From NCBI RefSeq assembly GCF_011634835.1, contig NZ_SIRP01000001.1, positions 62,001 to 126,000 of the forward strand: a stretch of DNA of 64,000 nucleotides, written 5' to 3'. Position numbers and translations under genes: made by a program. This stretch comes from Isoptericola sp. BMS4. GTDB lineage: Bacteria; Actinomycetota; Actinomycetes; Actinomycetales; Cellulomonadaceae. The notes beneath the pieces were generated by a model. The model had not been told where the DNA came from. It searched no databases and saw nothing but the letters and a program-made list of their open reading frames with translations. Numbering within the stretch: position 1 is the stretch's first letter; each line of letters opens with the position of its first letter. This document shows, one piece after another, positions 1 to 8,317 of this stretch.

Positions 1-848
1 ACGGCGTCGGCCGCGTCGCCGGAGTACAGCTCGTCCACCGTGAGCGACGGCGGCACGGCGGCGTCGCGCGGGCCGTCGCCCACCCACGTCATCCGCAGGA
101 GACCGCCGTCCGGGCCGGGCACGAGCTGGGAGCCGTCGGGCGCGACGTCCCGCGTGCCGACCACCTGCCCGCGCGTGTCCACGACGGTCACGGCGCGAGC
201 ACGGTCGCGGGCACCGCGACCGACGGGCGCCGTCAGGCACACCACCCGGTCCGCCTGCTCCACCCGATACACGCCCGACCACAGGTCCATCCCGGGGCCG
301 CAGGTCGTCGCCGCCGGCAGGTCGACGCTCCACCGCCGCTCGCCGGTCGCCACGTCGATCCCGAGCAGCGCGTCGCGGTGCTGCGCGACGACGAGCCCCT
401 CCGAGGTCGCGACCAGCCCGCCCGGCACGCGGCCCTCTGCCTCGACCCGCCACACCTCGCGCGGTGCGCCGGACAGGTCCAGCACGCCGCCCGGCGCCGT
501 CCGGAGCGCCGCCACCCGGCTGCGGTCGCCGACCGTGTCGACGACCACCCCGGTGAGGGCGACGGCCGCGAGCACCACCGCCGCGACCAGCCGGCGCCCC
601 CGCAGGAGCTCGTGGACGCGGAGCCCCGCACCGCGCAGCACACCGGCGGTGCGGCGCGGCGGCGCGGGCGCGGAGGGTCGCGGCGCGTCCGCCTCGAGGT
701 CCAGGTCGATGAGGAGCGGGCCGGGGCCACGGCGGCGCGGCGCCGGCCGCGCCGTCCGGCTCACCGACGCAGCCACGTCCTCCTCGTCGCCGTCGTCGGG
801 CTCGAGGTCGAACGTGTACGTGCCGGGGTCGGCGCGGCGTCGGGCCAC
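1..848 (-). CDS. Membrane-anchored PQQ-type beta-propeller protein, paralog 1 (3' end outside window)
   Basis: The frame is open from a GTG at 848 to the window edge, so the C-terminal half is missing. The N-terminus is cytoplasmic and charged (MARRRADPGTYTFDLEPDDG), followed by a basic stretch and one membrane segment near residues 75-95. After that come extracytoplasmic beta-propeller repeats of the PQQ/BamB type, with the blade motif ALLGIDVATGERRW. It is the third member of a tandem array read right to left, 55 bases behind paralog 2. All three share the N-terminal acidic patch (LEPDD or LVPDD/E), a single TM segment and an A-T-G-x-E-R-W blade motif. Function is unknown; propellers of this family bind protein partners or act as scaffolds. 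The Gram-negative BamB role cannot apply, because there is no outer-membrane assembly machine in this lineage. Confidence 0.85.
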   Translation of the reverse strand, partial: MARRRADPGTYTFDLEPDDGDEEDVAASVSRTARPAPRRRGPGPLLIDLDLEADAPRPSAPAPPRRTAGVLRGAGLRVHELLRGRRLVAAVVLAAVALTGVVVDTVGDRSRVAALRTAPGGVLDLSGAPREVWRVEAEGRVPGGLVATSEGLVVAQHRDALLGIDVATGERRWSVDLPAATTCGPGMDLWSGVYRVEQADRVVCLTAPVGRGARDRARAVTVVDTRGQVVGTRDVAPDGSQLVPGPDGGLLRMTWVGDGPRDAAVPPSLTVDELYSGDAADA

Positions 849-903
849 CCTTCGAACCTAAGCCCGTGGGGCACCACCCGGCGACCGGTGGCACGCGTCC
901 GCG

Positions 904-2577
904 TCATCCGGTCGCCAGGCCCCGCAGGACGGTGTCCGACGTCGCCACACCCGGCTCGCCGTCGCCGCCCACCCGCACGCTCGGCGACCTGTCCTGCAGC
1001 ACCGCGACCACGTGCCCGTCGACGGCGCGGAGGTCCGCGAGCGGGCGGCCGTCGTGGCCCGACTCCCACACCGTCCGCCCCGACACCGCGTCCAGCGCGA
1101 CCAGGTCGTACCCGTCCGCGCGCCGCACGCCGAGCACCACGGTGCGGCCGTCCGTCAGGGCCCCGACCACGCGCTGGTCCGTCTCCTCGTCGGTGGGGAG
1201 CACGTCGTCCCGGCGCCACCGCTCCTGCCCCGTGGCCAGGTCCAGACCCACCAGGTCACCGTCCGCGCCCGTCATGACCGTCGTGCCACCGGCCCGCGCG
1301 AGCTGCTGCCGGCTCCACGCGTCGGCGTCGAGCGACGCCGTCCAGCGGCCGGTGCCGTCGGGGGCCGCACCGACGACGGACCCGTCCGGCGCCACGGCGA
1401 CGACGACGTCCGACGGGTCGACGTCGGCCAGGACGGGCAGCGGCACGCCGGGGAGATCGACGTTCCCGTCCTCGCCGCCGCGCACCACGGTGGCTCCCGT
1501 CTCGGTCGCGACCACGAGGCCGTCGTCCAGGGACCACGTCCGGCCGGTGACCGGCGCGGGCACCCCGTCGACCTGCTCGCCGCCGGTCGTGAGGACGGTC
1601 GGCGTACCGCACACCGACATGGAGGCGAGACCCCCGGAGACCCAGGTGTACGGCTGTTCGAGGTCGACCAGCCAGCCGGCCACCGAGTCCTGGCACCCGG
1701 CAAGGTCAGCGGTCGTACGCAGCGACGGCGTCGCCGCACCGCGGACCTCGCCGGACCGGGCGTCGACGACCCGCAGCTCAGGAAGATCGTCCGGCCGCAG
1801 CGCCGCCAGGGCACGGCGCGCCTCGTCCGCGTCCGCGGCCTGCACCATCCCCTCGCCGGGATCCAGCACCACCAGGGCGCCGTCCGCGGCCGGCCACACC
1901 GAGGGCAGGGACCACCGGAAGCGCTCGCCGTCGTACCCCGCGACGCTCCCCACGCCCGGCACCTGCGTCCCGGCCGACTCCACGGCGCCGAGCCCGCGCG
2001 TCCCGAGCACGGCCCCGTCCACCCCGAGGACGGTCACCGTCCGGTCGTCGGGCGGGCCCGCGAGGCACACCACGGGGTCCCCGGCCTCGACGGCACCGCC
2101 GGCCGGGCCGCACTCGGCCAGCATCCCGAGCTCGTGGCGCCACCGCTCGGCGCCGGTGGCGGCGTCCAGCGCGAGCACGTCCGTCCCGGCACGCGTGAGG
2201 ATCCCGCCGTCGGGCAGCACCGACAGCACGCCCTCGTCCGTGGCGACCTCCCAGCCGGGCTCCGGCGCGACCGACAGGTCCGCGACGCCCCCGGGCAGGC
2301 CTGGCATCCTCGCCGCGCGCTCGCGGTCCGCGGCCGAGTCGAGCGCGGCCACCGTGCCGAGGGGGACCAGCACGACGGCCACGGCGGCGGCGCCGACCAC
2401 CGCCTGGGTGCGCCGGGACAGCCGTCCCCACCACGCCGGCCACCGGCGGCCCCCGGTCCGGTGCCCGTCCACCGCGGCCGGGGTGCCGGGCCCGCCCTCC
2501 CCGTCGTCCGGGACGAGCTCGACCTCGACCGTCTCGCCACGGGAGCGCCGAGCCTTGCCTGCTCGTTCCTCGCTCAC
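904..2577 (-). CDS. Membrane-anchored PQQ-type beta-propeller protein, paralog 2
   Basis: The product is 557 residues. A GTG start at 2577 overlaps the TGA of paralog 3 (GTGA), giving translational coupling; the much longer antisense-like extension upstream is rejected. The N-terminus carries the shared motif VEVELVPDDGEGG, then a basic R-R-x-T-Q stretch and one TM helix near residues 50-70. The rest is predicted to lie outside the membrane, with PQQ-like blades (DVLALDAATGAERWRHELG; GDLVGLDLATGQERWRRDD). Cysteines occur in pairs in the ectodomain and could form disulfides. It is co-transcribed with paralogs 1 and 3. Function is not known. Confidence 0.88.
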   Translation of the reverse strand: MSEERAGKARRSRGETVEVELVPDDGEGGPGTPAAVDGHRTGGRRWPAWWGRLSRRTQAVVGAAAVAVVLVPLGTVAALDSAADRERAARMPGLPGGVADLSVAPEPGWEVATDEGVLSVLPDGGILTRAGTDVLALDAATGAERWRHELGMLAECGPAGGAVEAGDPVVCLAGPPDDRTVTVLGVDGAVLGTRGLGAVESAGTQVPGVGSVAGYDGERFRWSLPSVWPAADGALVVLDPGEGMVQAADADEARRALAALRPDDLPELRVVDARSGEVRGAATPSLRTTADLAGCQDSVAGWLVDLEQPYTWVSGGLASMSVCGTPTVLTTGGEQVDGVPAPVTGRTWSLDDGLVVATETGATVVRGGEDGNVDLPGVPLPVLADVDPSDVVVAVAPDGSVVGAAPDGTGRWTASLDADAWSRQQLARAGGTTVMTGADGDLVGLDLATGQERWRRDDVLPTDEETDQRVVGALTDGRTVVLGVRRADGYDLVALDAVSGRTVWESGHDGRPLADLRAVDGHVVAVLQDRSPSVRVGGDGEPGVATSDTVLRGLATG

Positions 2578-4187
2578 GAGGCGAGCCCCCGCAGCACGCC
2601 GCCGCCGTCCTCCATGGTCGTCATCATGAGGTTCCCGTCCACCGTCGTGAGATTCACCAGGGGGCCGGTGTCGTAGGCCTCGTGCCACACCCGCGCCCCG
2701 GTCCGGGCGTCGACGGCCACCAGCTCGAACCCGTCGGAGCGTCCGACCGCGAGCAGCACGCGCACCCCGTCCGTCGCGACACCGACCAGAGAGGTGTCCT
2801 CCGTCAGCTCGGGGAGGACGTCGTGCCGCCGCCAGCGCTCCGCCCCGTCGGACAGGTCCAGGCCGACGAGTTCGGGGCCGTCGCGGCCGCCGGATCCGTC
2901 TGAGCCGCCGAGAGCGACGCCGACCCCGCCCGCGCGCGCCAGGACCCACCCCGAGGAACCCGTCGACCACCGCACGGTGCCGTCCCGTTTGACCCCGCGC
3001 AGGCCGCCGGCCTCCTCCGAGACCAGCAGCACGTCGTCGGAGCCGTCGTCGACCAGAGCCGGCATCAGCCTGCCCGGGAGCTCGACGTCGCCGTCGTCGG
3101 TGCGCAGCGTGCTGCCCGACGGTGACGGCACCACGAGGCCGGCGTCCGTGCGCCCGATGCTCCAGGCGTCGTCGGACTCGAACTCGACGACGTCTCCCTC
3201 GGTGGTGACCGCGACCCCGGCGCCGCAGAGGGTCGTCCACACCGCTCCGGGCATGACGCTCGAGTGCTGCATGAGCGACGGGCTCGTGGCGGTCGCGCCC
3301 TGGTAGACAGCGCAGGAGGCGAGAGCGTCCCCATCGAGGCCGTCGACGTCGAGGTCGATCTCGCCGCGGGCCAGCACCTCGCCGGTCAGGGCGTCGTCGA
3401 GGCGCACCGCCGGGAGGCTCCCGGCCTCCCGCAGCCTGCGCAGCTCGGCGCGCGCCCCTGCCAGGTCGTCGAAGGTCCGGGTCGGGTCGACGGGGTCCTC
3501 CAGGACAACCAGCATGTCGTCGGCCACGGGGATCACCTGGGGCAGGCCCTCGGCGTCGCCGTCCCGGCCACCGCCCCACTGCGCCACCGCCCCGAGGTCG
3601 CGCGACCCGAGCACCGCACCGTCGGCGGTGATCACGGTGGCGACGAGATCGCCGTCGGTCCCGGCGAGGCAGACGACCTGGGCCGCCGGGGCGGAGGGGT
3701 CGCCCGAGCCGCGACCGCAGGACGCCGCGACGTCGTCCGACTCGCCGACGCGGTGGCGCCAGCGCTCCTCGCCCGTGGCGGCGTCGAGGGCCAAGACGTC
3801 CTCGCCGTCGCGGACGACGACGGCGCCGCCCTCGACCGGGACGGCCCCGAACGGCACGACGTCGGCCTCCCACGTCTGGACCGGCGGGACGGACAGGTCG
3901 GTGACGCCGCCCGCGACCGTCCGCATGGCGACGGCGCGCCGGTGGTCGCCGACCGCGTCGGCCACGGCCGCGCCACCGCCCACTGCCAGGACGGCGACCG
4001 CGGTCCCGGCGGCGACCAGCACGCGGGTGCGTCGCGTGAGCCCACGCCACCGGGCAAGAGCCGCGCGGGCCGGCGACACGGCGTGCCCGGGCTCGCCAGG
4101 TTCGGAGGGCGCTCCGGCCGCCGCGGCGTCGTCGTCCTCGTCCGGGACGAGTTCGACGACGAGCCTCTCTTGACGCCTTCGTGCCAC
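2574..4187 (-). CDS. Membrane-anchored PQQ-type beta-propeller protein, paralog 3 (first gene of the triplet)
   Basis: The product is 537 residues. The GTG at 4187 is preferred over an upstream ATG at 4229 because GAGGT sits 7 bases before it and the resulting N-terminus (MARRRQERLVVELVPDEDDD) aligns with paralogs 1 and 2. One TM helix follows the basic R-W-R-G-L-T-R-R-T-R segment near residues 55-75. The ectodomain holds PQQ-type blades (DVLALDAATGEERWRHRVG; ELVGLDLSDGAERWRRHD). It is the promoter-proximal gene of the three; its 3' end overlaps paralog 2 by four bases. The family gives no substrate; a scaffold or sensor role at the cell surface is only a guess. Confidence 0.88.
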   Translation of the reverse strand: MARRRQERLVVELVPDEDDDAAAAGAPSEPGEPGHAVSPARAALARWRGLTRRTRVLVAAGTAVAVLAVGGGAAVADAVGDHRRAVAMRTVAGGVTDLSVPPVQTWEADVVPFGAVPVEGGAVVVRDGEDVLALDAATGEERWRHRVGESDDVAASCGRGSGDPSAPAAQVVCLAGTDGDLVATVITADGAVLGSRDLGAVAQWGGGRDGDAEGLPQVIPVADDMLVVLEDPVDPTRTFDDLAGARAELRRLREAGSLPAVRLDDALTGEVLARGEIDLDVDGLDGDALASCAVYQGATATSPSLMQHSSVMPGAVWTTLCGAGVAVTTEGDVVEFESDDAWSIGRTDAGLVVPSPSGSTLRTDDGDVELPGRLMPALVDDGSDDVLLVSEEAGGLRGVKRDGTVRWSTGSSGWVLARAGGVGVALGGSDGSGGRDGPELVGLDLSDGAERWRRHDVLPELTEDTSLVGVATDGVRVLLAVGRSDGFELVAVDARTGARVWHEAYDTGPLVNLTTVDGNLMMTTMEDGGGVLRGLAS

Positions 4188-4243
4188 GAGCACTACCTCA
4201 CCATGGGGCGACCGGTCGGTGCCAGCCACCCATGGACCAGGTT

Positions 4244-4308
4244 TCGTTCGGCAGTCCGGTGCTCGTTCGGCCCTGCAGGTGCCGAACGAGCACCGGACTG
4301 CCGAACGA
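4244..4308. repeat. Perfect 28-bp inverted repeat with repeated end-words
   Basis: Arms 4244-4271 and 4281-4308 are perfectly complementary with a 9-base loop. Each arm starts and ends with TCGTTCGGC, the two copies lying 19 bp apart (4244 and 4263), so the structure is X-Y-X-loop-X'-Y'-X'. It lies between the end of the small minus-strand gene at 4320 and the start of the propeller operon at 4187. It could be a terminator for the former, but there is no T-tract and four copies of the word are more than a terminator needs. Confidence 0.9.
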
Positions 4309-4319
4309 GACCCGAGCGG

Positions 4320-4544
4320 TCAGACCGCCCGGCGACGCTCCGTGGTCCGCGAGATCGACAGCTCCAGCAGGGCGATCCGGGCCCGGCGGCGCCGGTCGTC
4401 CGGGTCGACGGTGAGCAGGTCGCCCCGGCTCAGGGACGTGTCCGCGGCACGCGGCCGCTCGTCCGGCACGGGCACGCTGACGAGGTCGGGTGACCGGACG
4501 CTGCCGGCCAGCACGGACGGGGTCACGCTCGGGGTTCCACGCAC
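4320..4544 (-). CDS. Small hypothetical protein (74 residues)
   Basis: The GTG at 4544 is chosen because GAGGAGG lies about 8 bases upstream; the longer frame from 4580 would put that site inside the gene. The product is hydrophilic, begins VRGTPSVTPSVLAGSVRSPD and ends with a basic helix-like segment rich in Arg (DDRRRRARIALLELSISRTTERRRAV region). There is no signal peptide or TM segment and I recognise no family. It is upstream of the propeller triplet on the same strand but separated from it by a 28-bp inverted repeat, and downstream of cydB by 113 bases. Confidence 0.5.
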   Translation of the reverse strand: MRGTPSVTPSVLAGSVRSPDLVSVPVPDERPRAADTSLSRGDLLTVDPDDRRRRARIALLELSISRTTERRRAV

Positions 4545-4657
4545 GGTCGTCGCCTCCTCCTCGCGGCCCGGCGGCCGCACGACCCCATCGTGCGCGGCGC
4601 CGGTTTCCCCCGCGTTGCCTCACCGTGACGATCCGACGACCGCCCGGCCGGCGCGCG

Positions 4658-5668
4658 TCACAGGAAGACAGCGGTCCGCGGCCCGAGCGGCCGCACCAGC
4701 ACCCGCCACGACACCGCCTGCGCCACCAGCACGGCCGCGAACGCGCCGAGGACCGGCCACGTCAGCCCGTGCAGCACGGTCGCCGGGGCGGCCAGGGCCA
4801 GCGCCTGCGGGCCGACGACGGCGGCGGTCGCGACCACCGGCGCCACGACCACCGCCACGCACGCCGCGTCGACCGTGGCGGTACGGTGCAGCCCCCGGTC
4901 CAGGTCGAACCGGGCGGCGAGCGCGAGCGCCGCCGCACCGAGGAGGACCACGGCGCCGACGAGCGCCGACGTCGTGCCCAGCGCCGCCGCCCCGAGGGCG
5001 CCCAGGGCGGCGAGCGTGGCGAGCGCCGCCACGGGGACCAGCGCGGCCCGCACCCGCCGTCGTGCCGCGACCGCCAGGTCGGCGGGGGCACGGCGCGCGA
5101 CGACGAGGCCGCCGTGCACGCGGACGGCCACGGCGACGAGGGCGGCGAGCACCACGGGCAGCGCGAGCGCCAGGAGGGCCGCGGTGCCGTCGCCGGCGCC
5201 GAGGCCGGCGGCCCCGGCGCCGGTGACGTCGGGCGAGACGGCCGAGAGCTCCACCCACGCGACGCCTGCCAGCGCCCCGAACGCCGCCGGGAACGCGACG
5301 CAGGCCGCCTGCGCCGCCACGTCCCACGCGCGCCGCCACCGCGGGGAGGCGAGGCGGCTGCGCAGCCAGAGTGCGGCGTCGCGCACCACCCAGGCGGCGA
5401 TCAGGGCCACCACCACCGGGTACCCGGCCTCCCACAGCACCTTCTCGACGTGCCCGAACGCGAACAGGAGCACGCCGGCGGCGGCGACGAGCCACACCTC
5501 GCCGAGCAGGAGGAACGGCGCCAGCACCGCGAGCACGGTGCGGCGACGGCCGTCGAGCTCGCCGCCGACGCGCCGCACCAGCTGCGTCCCGCCGGACACG
5601 GCGCCGTCCAGCACCACCCAGCCGACCAGGAGGAGGGCGAGCAGCAGTCCCCAGCCGAGCGCGTTCAT
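4658..5668 (-). CDS. cydB: Cytochrome bd ubiquinol/menaquinol oxidase subunit II
   Basis: The product is 336 residues with about nine TM helices, matching CydB. CydB partners CydA in the membrane-bound terminal oxidase that reduces oxygen to water using quinol. The N-terminus MNALGWGLLLALLLVGWVVLDG is the typical first helix with the conserved W-x-x-L-D-G. The ATG at 5668 overlaps the TGA of cydA as ATGA, so translation is coupled. The cydDC exporter genes that usually accompany cydAB are not here; the ABC genes immediately upstream are of a different family. Bd oxidases have high oxygen affinity, which suits microaerobic growth. Confidence 0.92.
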   Translation of the reverse strand: MNALGWGLLLALLLVGWVVLDGAVSGGTQLVRRVGGELDGRRRTVLAVLAPFLLLGEVWLVAAAGVLLFAFGHVEKVLWEAGYPVVVALIAAWVVRDAALWLRSRLASPRWRRAWDVAAQAACVAFPAAFGALAGVAWVELSAVSPDVTGAGAAGLGAGDGTAALLALALPVVLAALVAVAVRVHGGLVVARRAPADLAVAARRRVRAALVPVAALATLAALGALGAAALGTTSALVGAVVLLGAAALALAARFDLDRGLHRTATVDAACVAVVVAPVVATAAVVGPQALALAAPATVLHGLTWPVLGAFAAVLVAQAVSWRVLVRPLGPRTAVFL

Positions 5669-6948
5669 CGGGTACCTCCGAAGGTCAGGGTCGACTCGAT
5701 CTCGGGTCCGGGTCCGACGAGGGCCGCGCGCGGCGGCGCCCCGAGCACCACCCGGTCGGCCCCGCGGCGCGCGAGGCGGGCCAGGACCACCCCGTCGGCG
5801 ACGGCGAGCGCCAGCATGACGCCGACCAGCACCACGAGCGAGACGACGACCTGCCCCGCGGGGGCGTCGGTGACGGCGTCCTCCGTGCGCAGGATGCCGG
5901 CGATCGCCCACGGCTGCCGGCCGACCTCGCGCGCCACCCAGCCGAGCAGCGCGGTGAGGAACGGCACGGGCAGCAGCACCACGAGGGTGCCGTACAGGCC
6001 ACGGCGCAGCGGCCGCCACATCCGGAACAGCGCGTCGCGGACGAGCAGCAGGAGCAGCGCGCTCCCGACGAGGAACGTCAGGAAGCCGACCATGTCCATG
6101 ACGCCGTAGGCGACGCCGATGACGCCGGGGGCGTTCGCCAACGACGACTCGGTGTCCACGTAGGCGTACTGGCCGAAGCCGGCGCCGATCGCCAGGACGG
6201 ACCCGAGCGTCCCCGTGACGACGCCCGCGCGCATCGACCGGCGCCACACGTCGTTCTCCTCCGACATGACGGCGCCGGGGAGCCCGGCCGCGACGACACC
6301 GGACAGCCGGGTCGGTGCCCGGCGCAGGTGCCAGGCGCTCACCCCCACCAGCAGGAAGCCTCCCGTGATCAGACACGCCCCGACCACGTGCATCCCCGAG
6401 ACGACCACGGCCGGGTTGGTGACGACCGCGCCCACGTCGGTGACCCGGACGACGCCGTCCTCGACCGTCACGCCGACCGGGTTGCGCAGGAAGCCGTTGG
6501 CCACCATCACCGTGAACGCGGACAGGTACCCCGTGAGGACCACCAGCCAGAACGACACCGTGTGGGCCCAGCGGGGCAGCACGTGCCAGCCGAACACCCA
6601 CAGCCCCAGGAAGGTGGACTCGAGGAAGAACGCCGCCATCGTCTCGATCACCAGCGGGGCGCCGAAGACGCCGCCGGCGACCTCGAGCAGGCCCGGGAAG
6701 TTCAGCCCGAGCTGCAGCTCCATGACGATGCCGGCGGCGATGCCCAGGGCGTAGTTGACGAGGTAGAGCTGGCCCCAGAACCGGGTGGCGCGCTCCAGGA
6801 CGGCCCGGCGGTCGGCGCGGCGGGCGAGCGTCCACCGGGTCTGCAGGACGGCGACGACGGGCCCCAGCCCCAGCGTGACGAGGACGAAGGAGAAGTGGAT
6901 GCCGGCCAGCAGCGCGAACTGCAGGCGGGCGGCGTCGACGGCGGTCAC
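5665..6948 (-). CDS. cydA: Cytochrome bd ubiquinol/menaquinol oxidase subunit I
   Basis: The product is 427 residues with eight to nine TM helices. Heme ligands are recognisable: His18 (AGIHFSF, heme b595 type), His187 (SGMHVV) and Met286 (GVMDMVGF), the last two in the positions of the b558 ligands. The GRQPW motif at 343-347 is diagnostic. The quinol loop is short, as in other actinobacterial and Gram-positive CydA. The GTG at 6948 is preferred over a longer frame: a TAGCGT hexamer lies exactly 7 bases upstream, so the transcript is probably leaderless. It is followed by cydB with a four-base overlap. Confidence 0.94.
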   Translation of the reverse strand: MTAVDAARLQFALLAGIHFSFVLVTLGLGPVVAVLQTRWTLARRADRRAVLERATRFWGQLYLVNYALGIAAGIVMELQLGLNFPGLLEVAGGVFGAPLVIETMAAFFLESTFLGLWVFGWHVLPRWAHTVSFWLVVLTGYLSAFTVMVANGFLRNPVGVTVEDGVVRVTDVGAVVTNPAVVVSGMHVVGACLITGGFLLVGVSAWHLRRAPTRLSGVVAAGLPGAVMSEENDVWRRSMRAGVVTGTLGSVLAIGAGFGQYAYVDTESSLANAPGVIGVAYGVMDMVGFLTFLVGSALLLLLVRDALFRMWRPLRRGLYGTLVVLLPVPFLTALLGWVAREVGRQPWAIAGILRTEDAVTDAPAGQVVVSLVVLVGVMLALAVADGVVLARLARRGADRVVLGAPPRAALVGPGPEIESTLTFGGTR

Positions 6949-6961
6949 GGGTGCGACGCTA
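6949..6961 (-). promoter_or_regulatory. Leaderless promoter -10 of cydAB
   Basis: On the minus strand TAGCGT (6956-6961) is followed by 7 bases and then the GTG of cydA. This places transcription start at or next to the start codon. No Shine-Dalgarno sequence is present, which supports a leaderless transcript. Confidence 0.6.
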
Positions 6962-7096
6962 GCGCCGGCGAGGCCCGGAGTTCTGCGCTTTTTCCCAGGT
7001 TCAGGGCGGGTTCGGGGGACAACCCTGAGGCGGCTCGGGGGAAATCCCCACCCGCGCCGGGACCGGCGGCCGGTGCGGCGGCCGCCGGCCCTGGCG

Positions 7097-8317
7097 TCAC
7101 GCCGCCGTGGCGAGCGCACGCCTCCAGCTCAGGCGCCCGCCCGTCTGCAGCAGCGCGCCGCGGTAGGCCCGCTCGCCCACCAGGAGGGCGAGGACGGTGA
7201 ACCCCGCGAGGATCGCCAGGGAGACGATCGGCTCCCACCAGGCCGCGTCCCCGGACAGCACGCGGACCGGCATGGCCACCACGTTCGCGACGGGCACGTA
7301 CGACAGCACGGTCGCGAGGGTGCCGCTGGCGGAGAACGTCAGGAAGTAGATGCCCATGACCGCCATCGTCATCGGGGTGGTGGTGTGCTGCAGGTCCTCC
7401 GCCCGCGACGCCAGCGCCCCGGCCACCGCGTACAGGGCGGCCAGCCCCAGGAACCCCACGGCGAAGAACAGCACGAACCAGACGAGCGACGTCGACAGCG
7501 CCGGCAGGATCGACGCGACGGGAGTGAACGACAGCGCCACCAGACCGACGGCGGCGAACAGCACGTTCTGCGCCAGGGCCACCACGGAGCTGCCGAGGAT
7601 CTTGCCGGCCAGCAGGTGCCTCAGCGGCACCGCCGTCGCCATGATCTCCACGAGGCGCGACTGCTTCTCCTCCACGACGCTGCCCGCGATCATCTGCCCG
7701 GAGCCCAGCGCGCCCATGAAGAACAGCAGCGCGAGGCCGAAGGACGCGAAGAACAGCACCTGCGGGTCGACGGCGTCCCCGTCGAGCCGGTCGGTCGTGA
7801 GCCCGCCGCCCGCGGTCAGCTCCTCGACGGAGGTGCCCGCGGCCTCGGCGTTGCTCGCGAGGGTCTGCTGCTCGATCCCGACCGTGAGCAGGCGGGTGAG
7901 CGTGCCGTCGGGGTCGGCCTCGCCGGTGAGGACCCAGCCGTCCCCGTCGTCCGCGGGGTGCAGCCAGGCGTCCGCGTCGCCGTCGGTGAGCGCCGTCCGG
8001 GCGGCCGCGTCGTCCGCGACCTCGACGGCGGTGAGCTCGGCGCCGCCGCCCTGGCCCTCGGGCACGACGCCGGCCGTCGCGACGGCCGCCGCGGCCACGG
8101 CGTCCCCGGCGGGGACGGCGACGGTGAACTCGTCGGTCTTGCTGTTCTGCCACGCGAAGAACGCGGCCAGCGCCGCGATGATCGCCACGGACACCGCGAG
8201 CCCCACGAGGAACGTCTTGTTGAGGGCGCGCACCACGATCTCGCGGTTCATCACGACGAGCCACGCGCCGCGCGCCGCCTCGCCGTCGGGCCGGTGGCCG
8301 GTGGTCGGGGTGCTCAT
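7097..8317 (-). CDS. ABC-2 type exporter permease (NatB-like)
   Basis: The product is 406 residues. It has one N-terminal TM helix (about 35-52), a large extracytoplasmic domain (about 55-185), then five to six TM helices in the C-terminal half (SFGLALLFFMGALGSGQM onward). This is the layout of NatB/YhaP-type permeases that export sodium or small toxic compounds. E-E-K-Q-S-R-L-V-E-I-M-A-T-A, the coupling-helix motif of this family, is present near residue 220. The ATG at 8317 overlaps the TGA of the ATPase gene (ATGA). Substrate is not determined by sequence. Confidence 0.85.
   Translation of the reverse strand: MSTPTTGHRPDGEAARGAWLVVMNREIVVRALNKTFLVGLAVSVAIIAALAAFFAWQNSKTDEFTVAVPAGDAVAAAAVATAGVVPEGQGGGAELTAVEVADDAAARTALTDGDADAWLHPADDGDGWVLTGEADPDGTLTRLLTVGIEQQTLASNAEAAGTSVEELTAGGGLTTDRLDGDAVDPQVLFFASFGLALLFFMGALGSGQMIAGSVVEEKQSRLVEIMATAVPLRHLLAGKILGSSVVALAQNVLFAAVGLVALSFTPVASILPALSTSLVWFVLFFAVGFLGLAALYAVAGALASRAEDLQHTTTPMTMAVMGIYFLTFSASGTLATVLSYVPVANVVAMPVRVLSGDAAWWEPIVSLAILAGFTVLALLVGERAYRGALLQTGGRLSWRRALATAA

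Noticed and set aside
904-4050. A 1048-residue open frame on the minus strand spanning paralog 2 and out-of-frame paralog 3
   Set aside because: Only the part from GTG 2577 has family resemblance; the upstream part is Arg/Gly/Pro-rich shadow sequence overlapping the real paralog 3.
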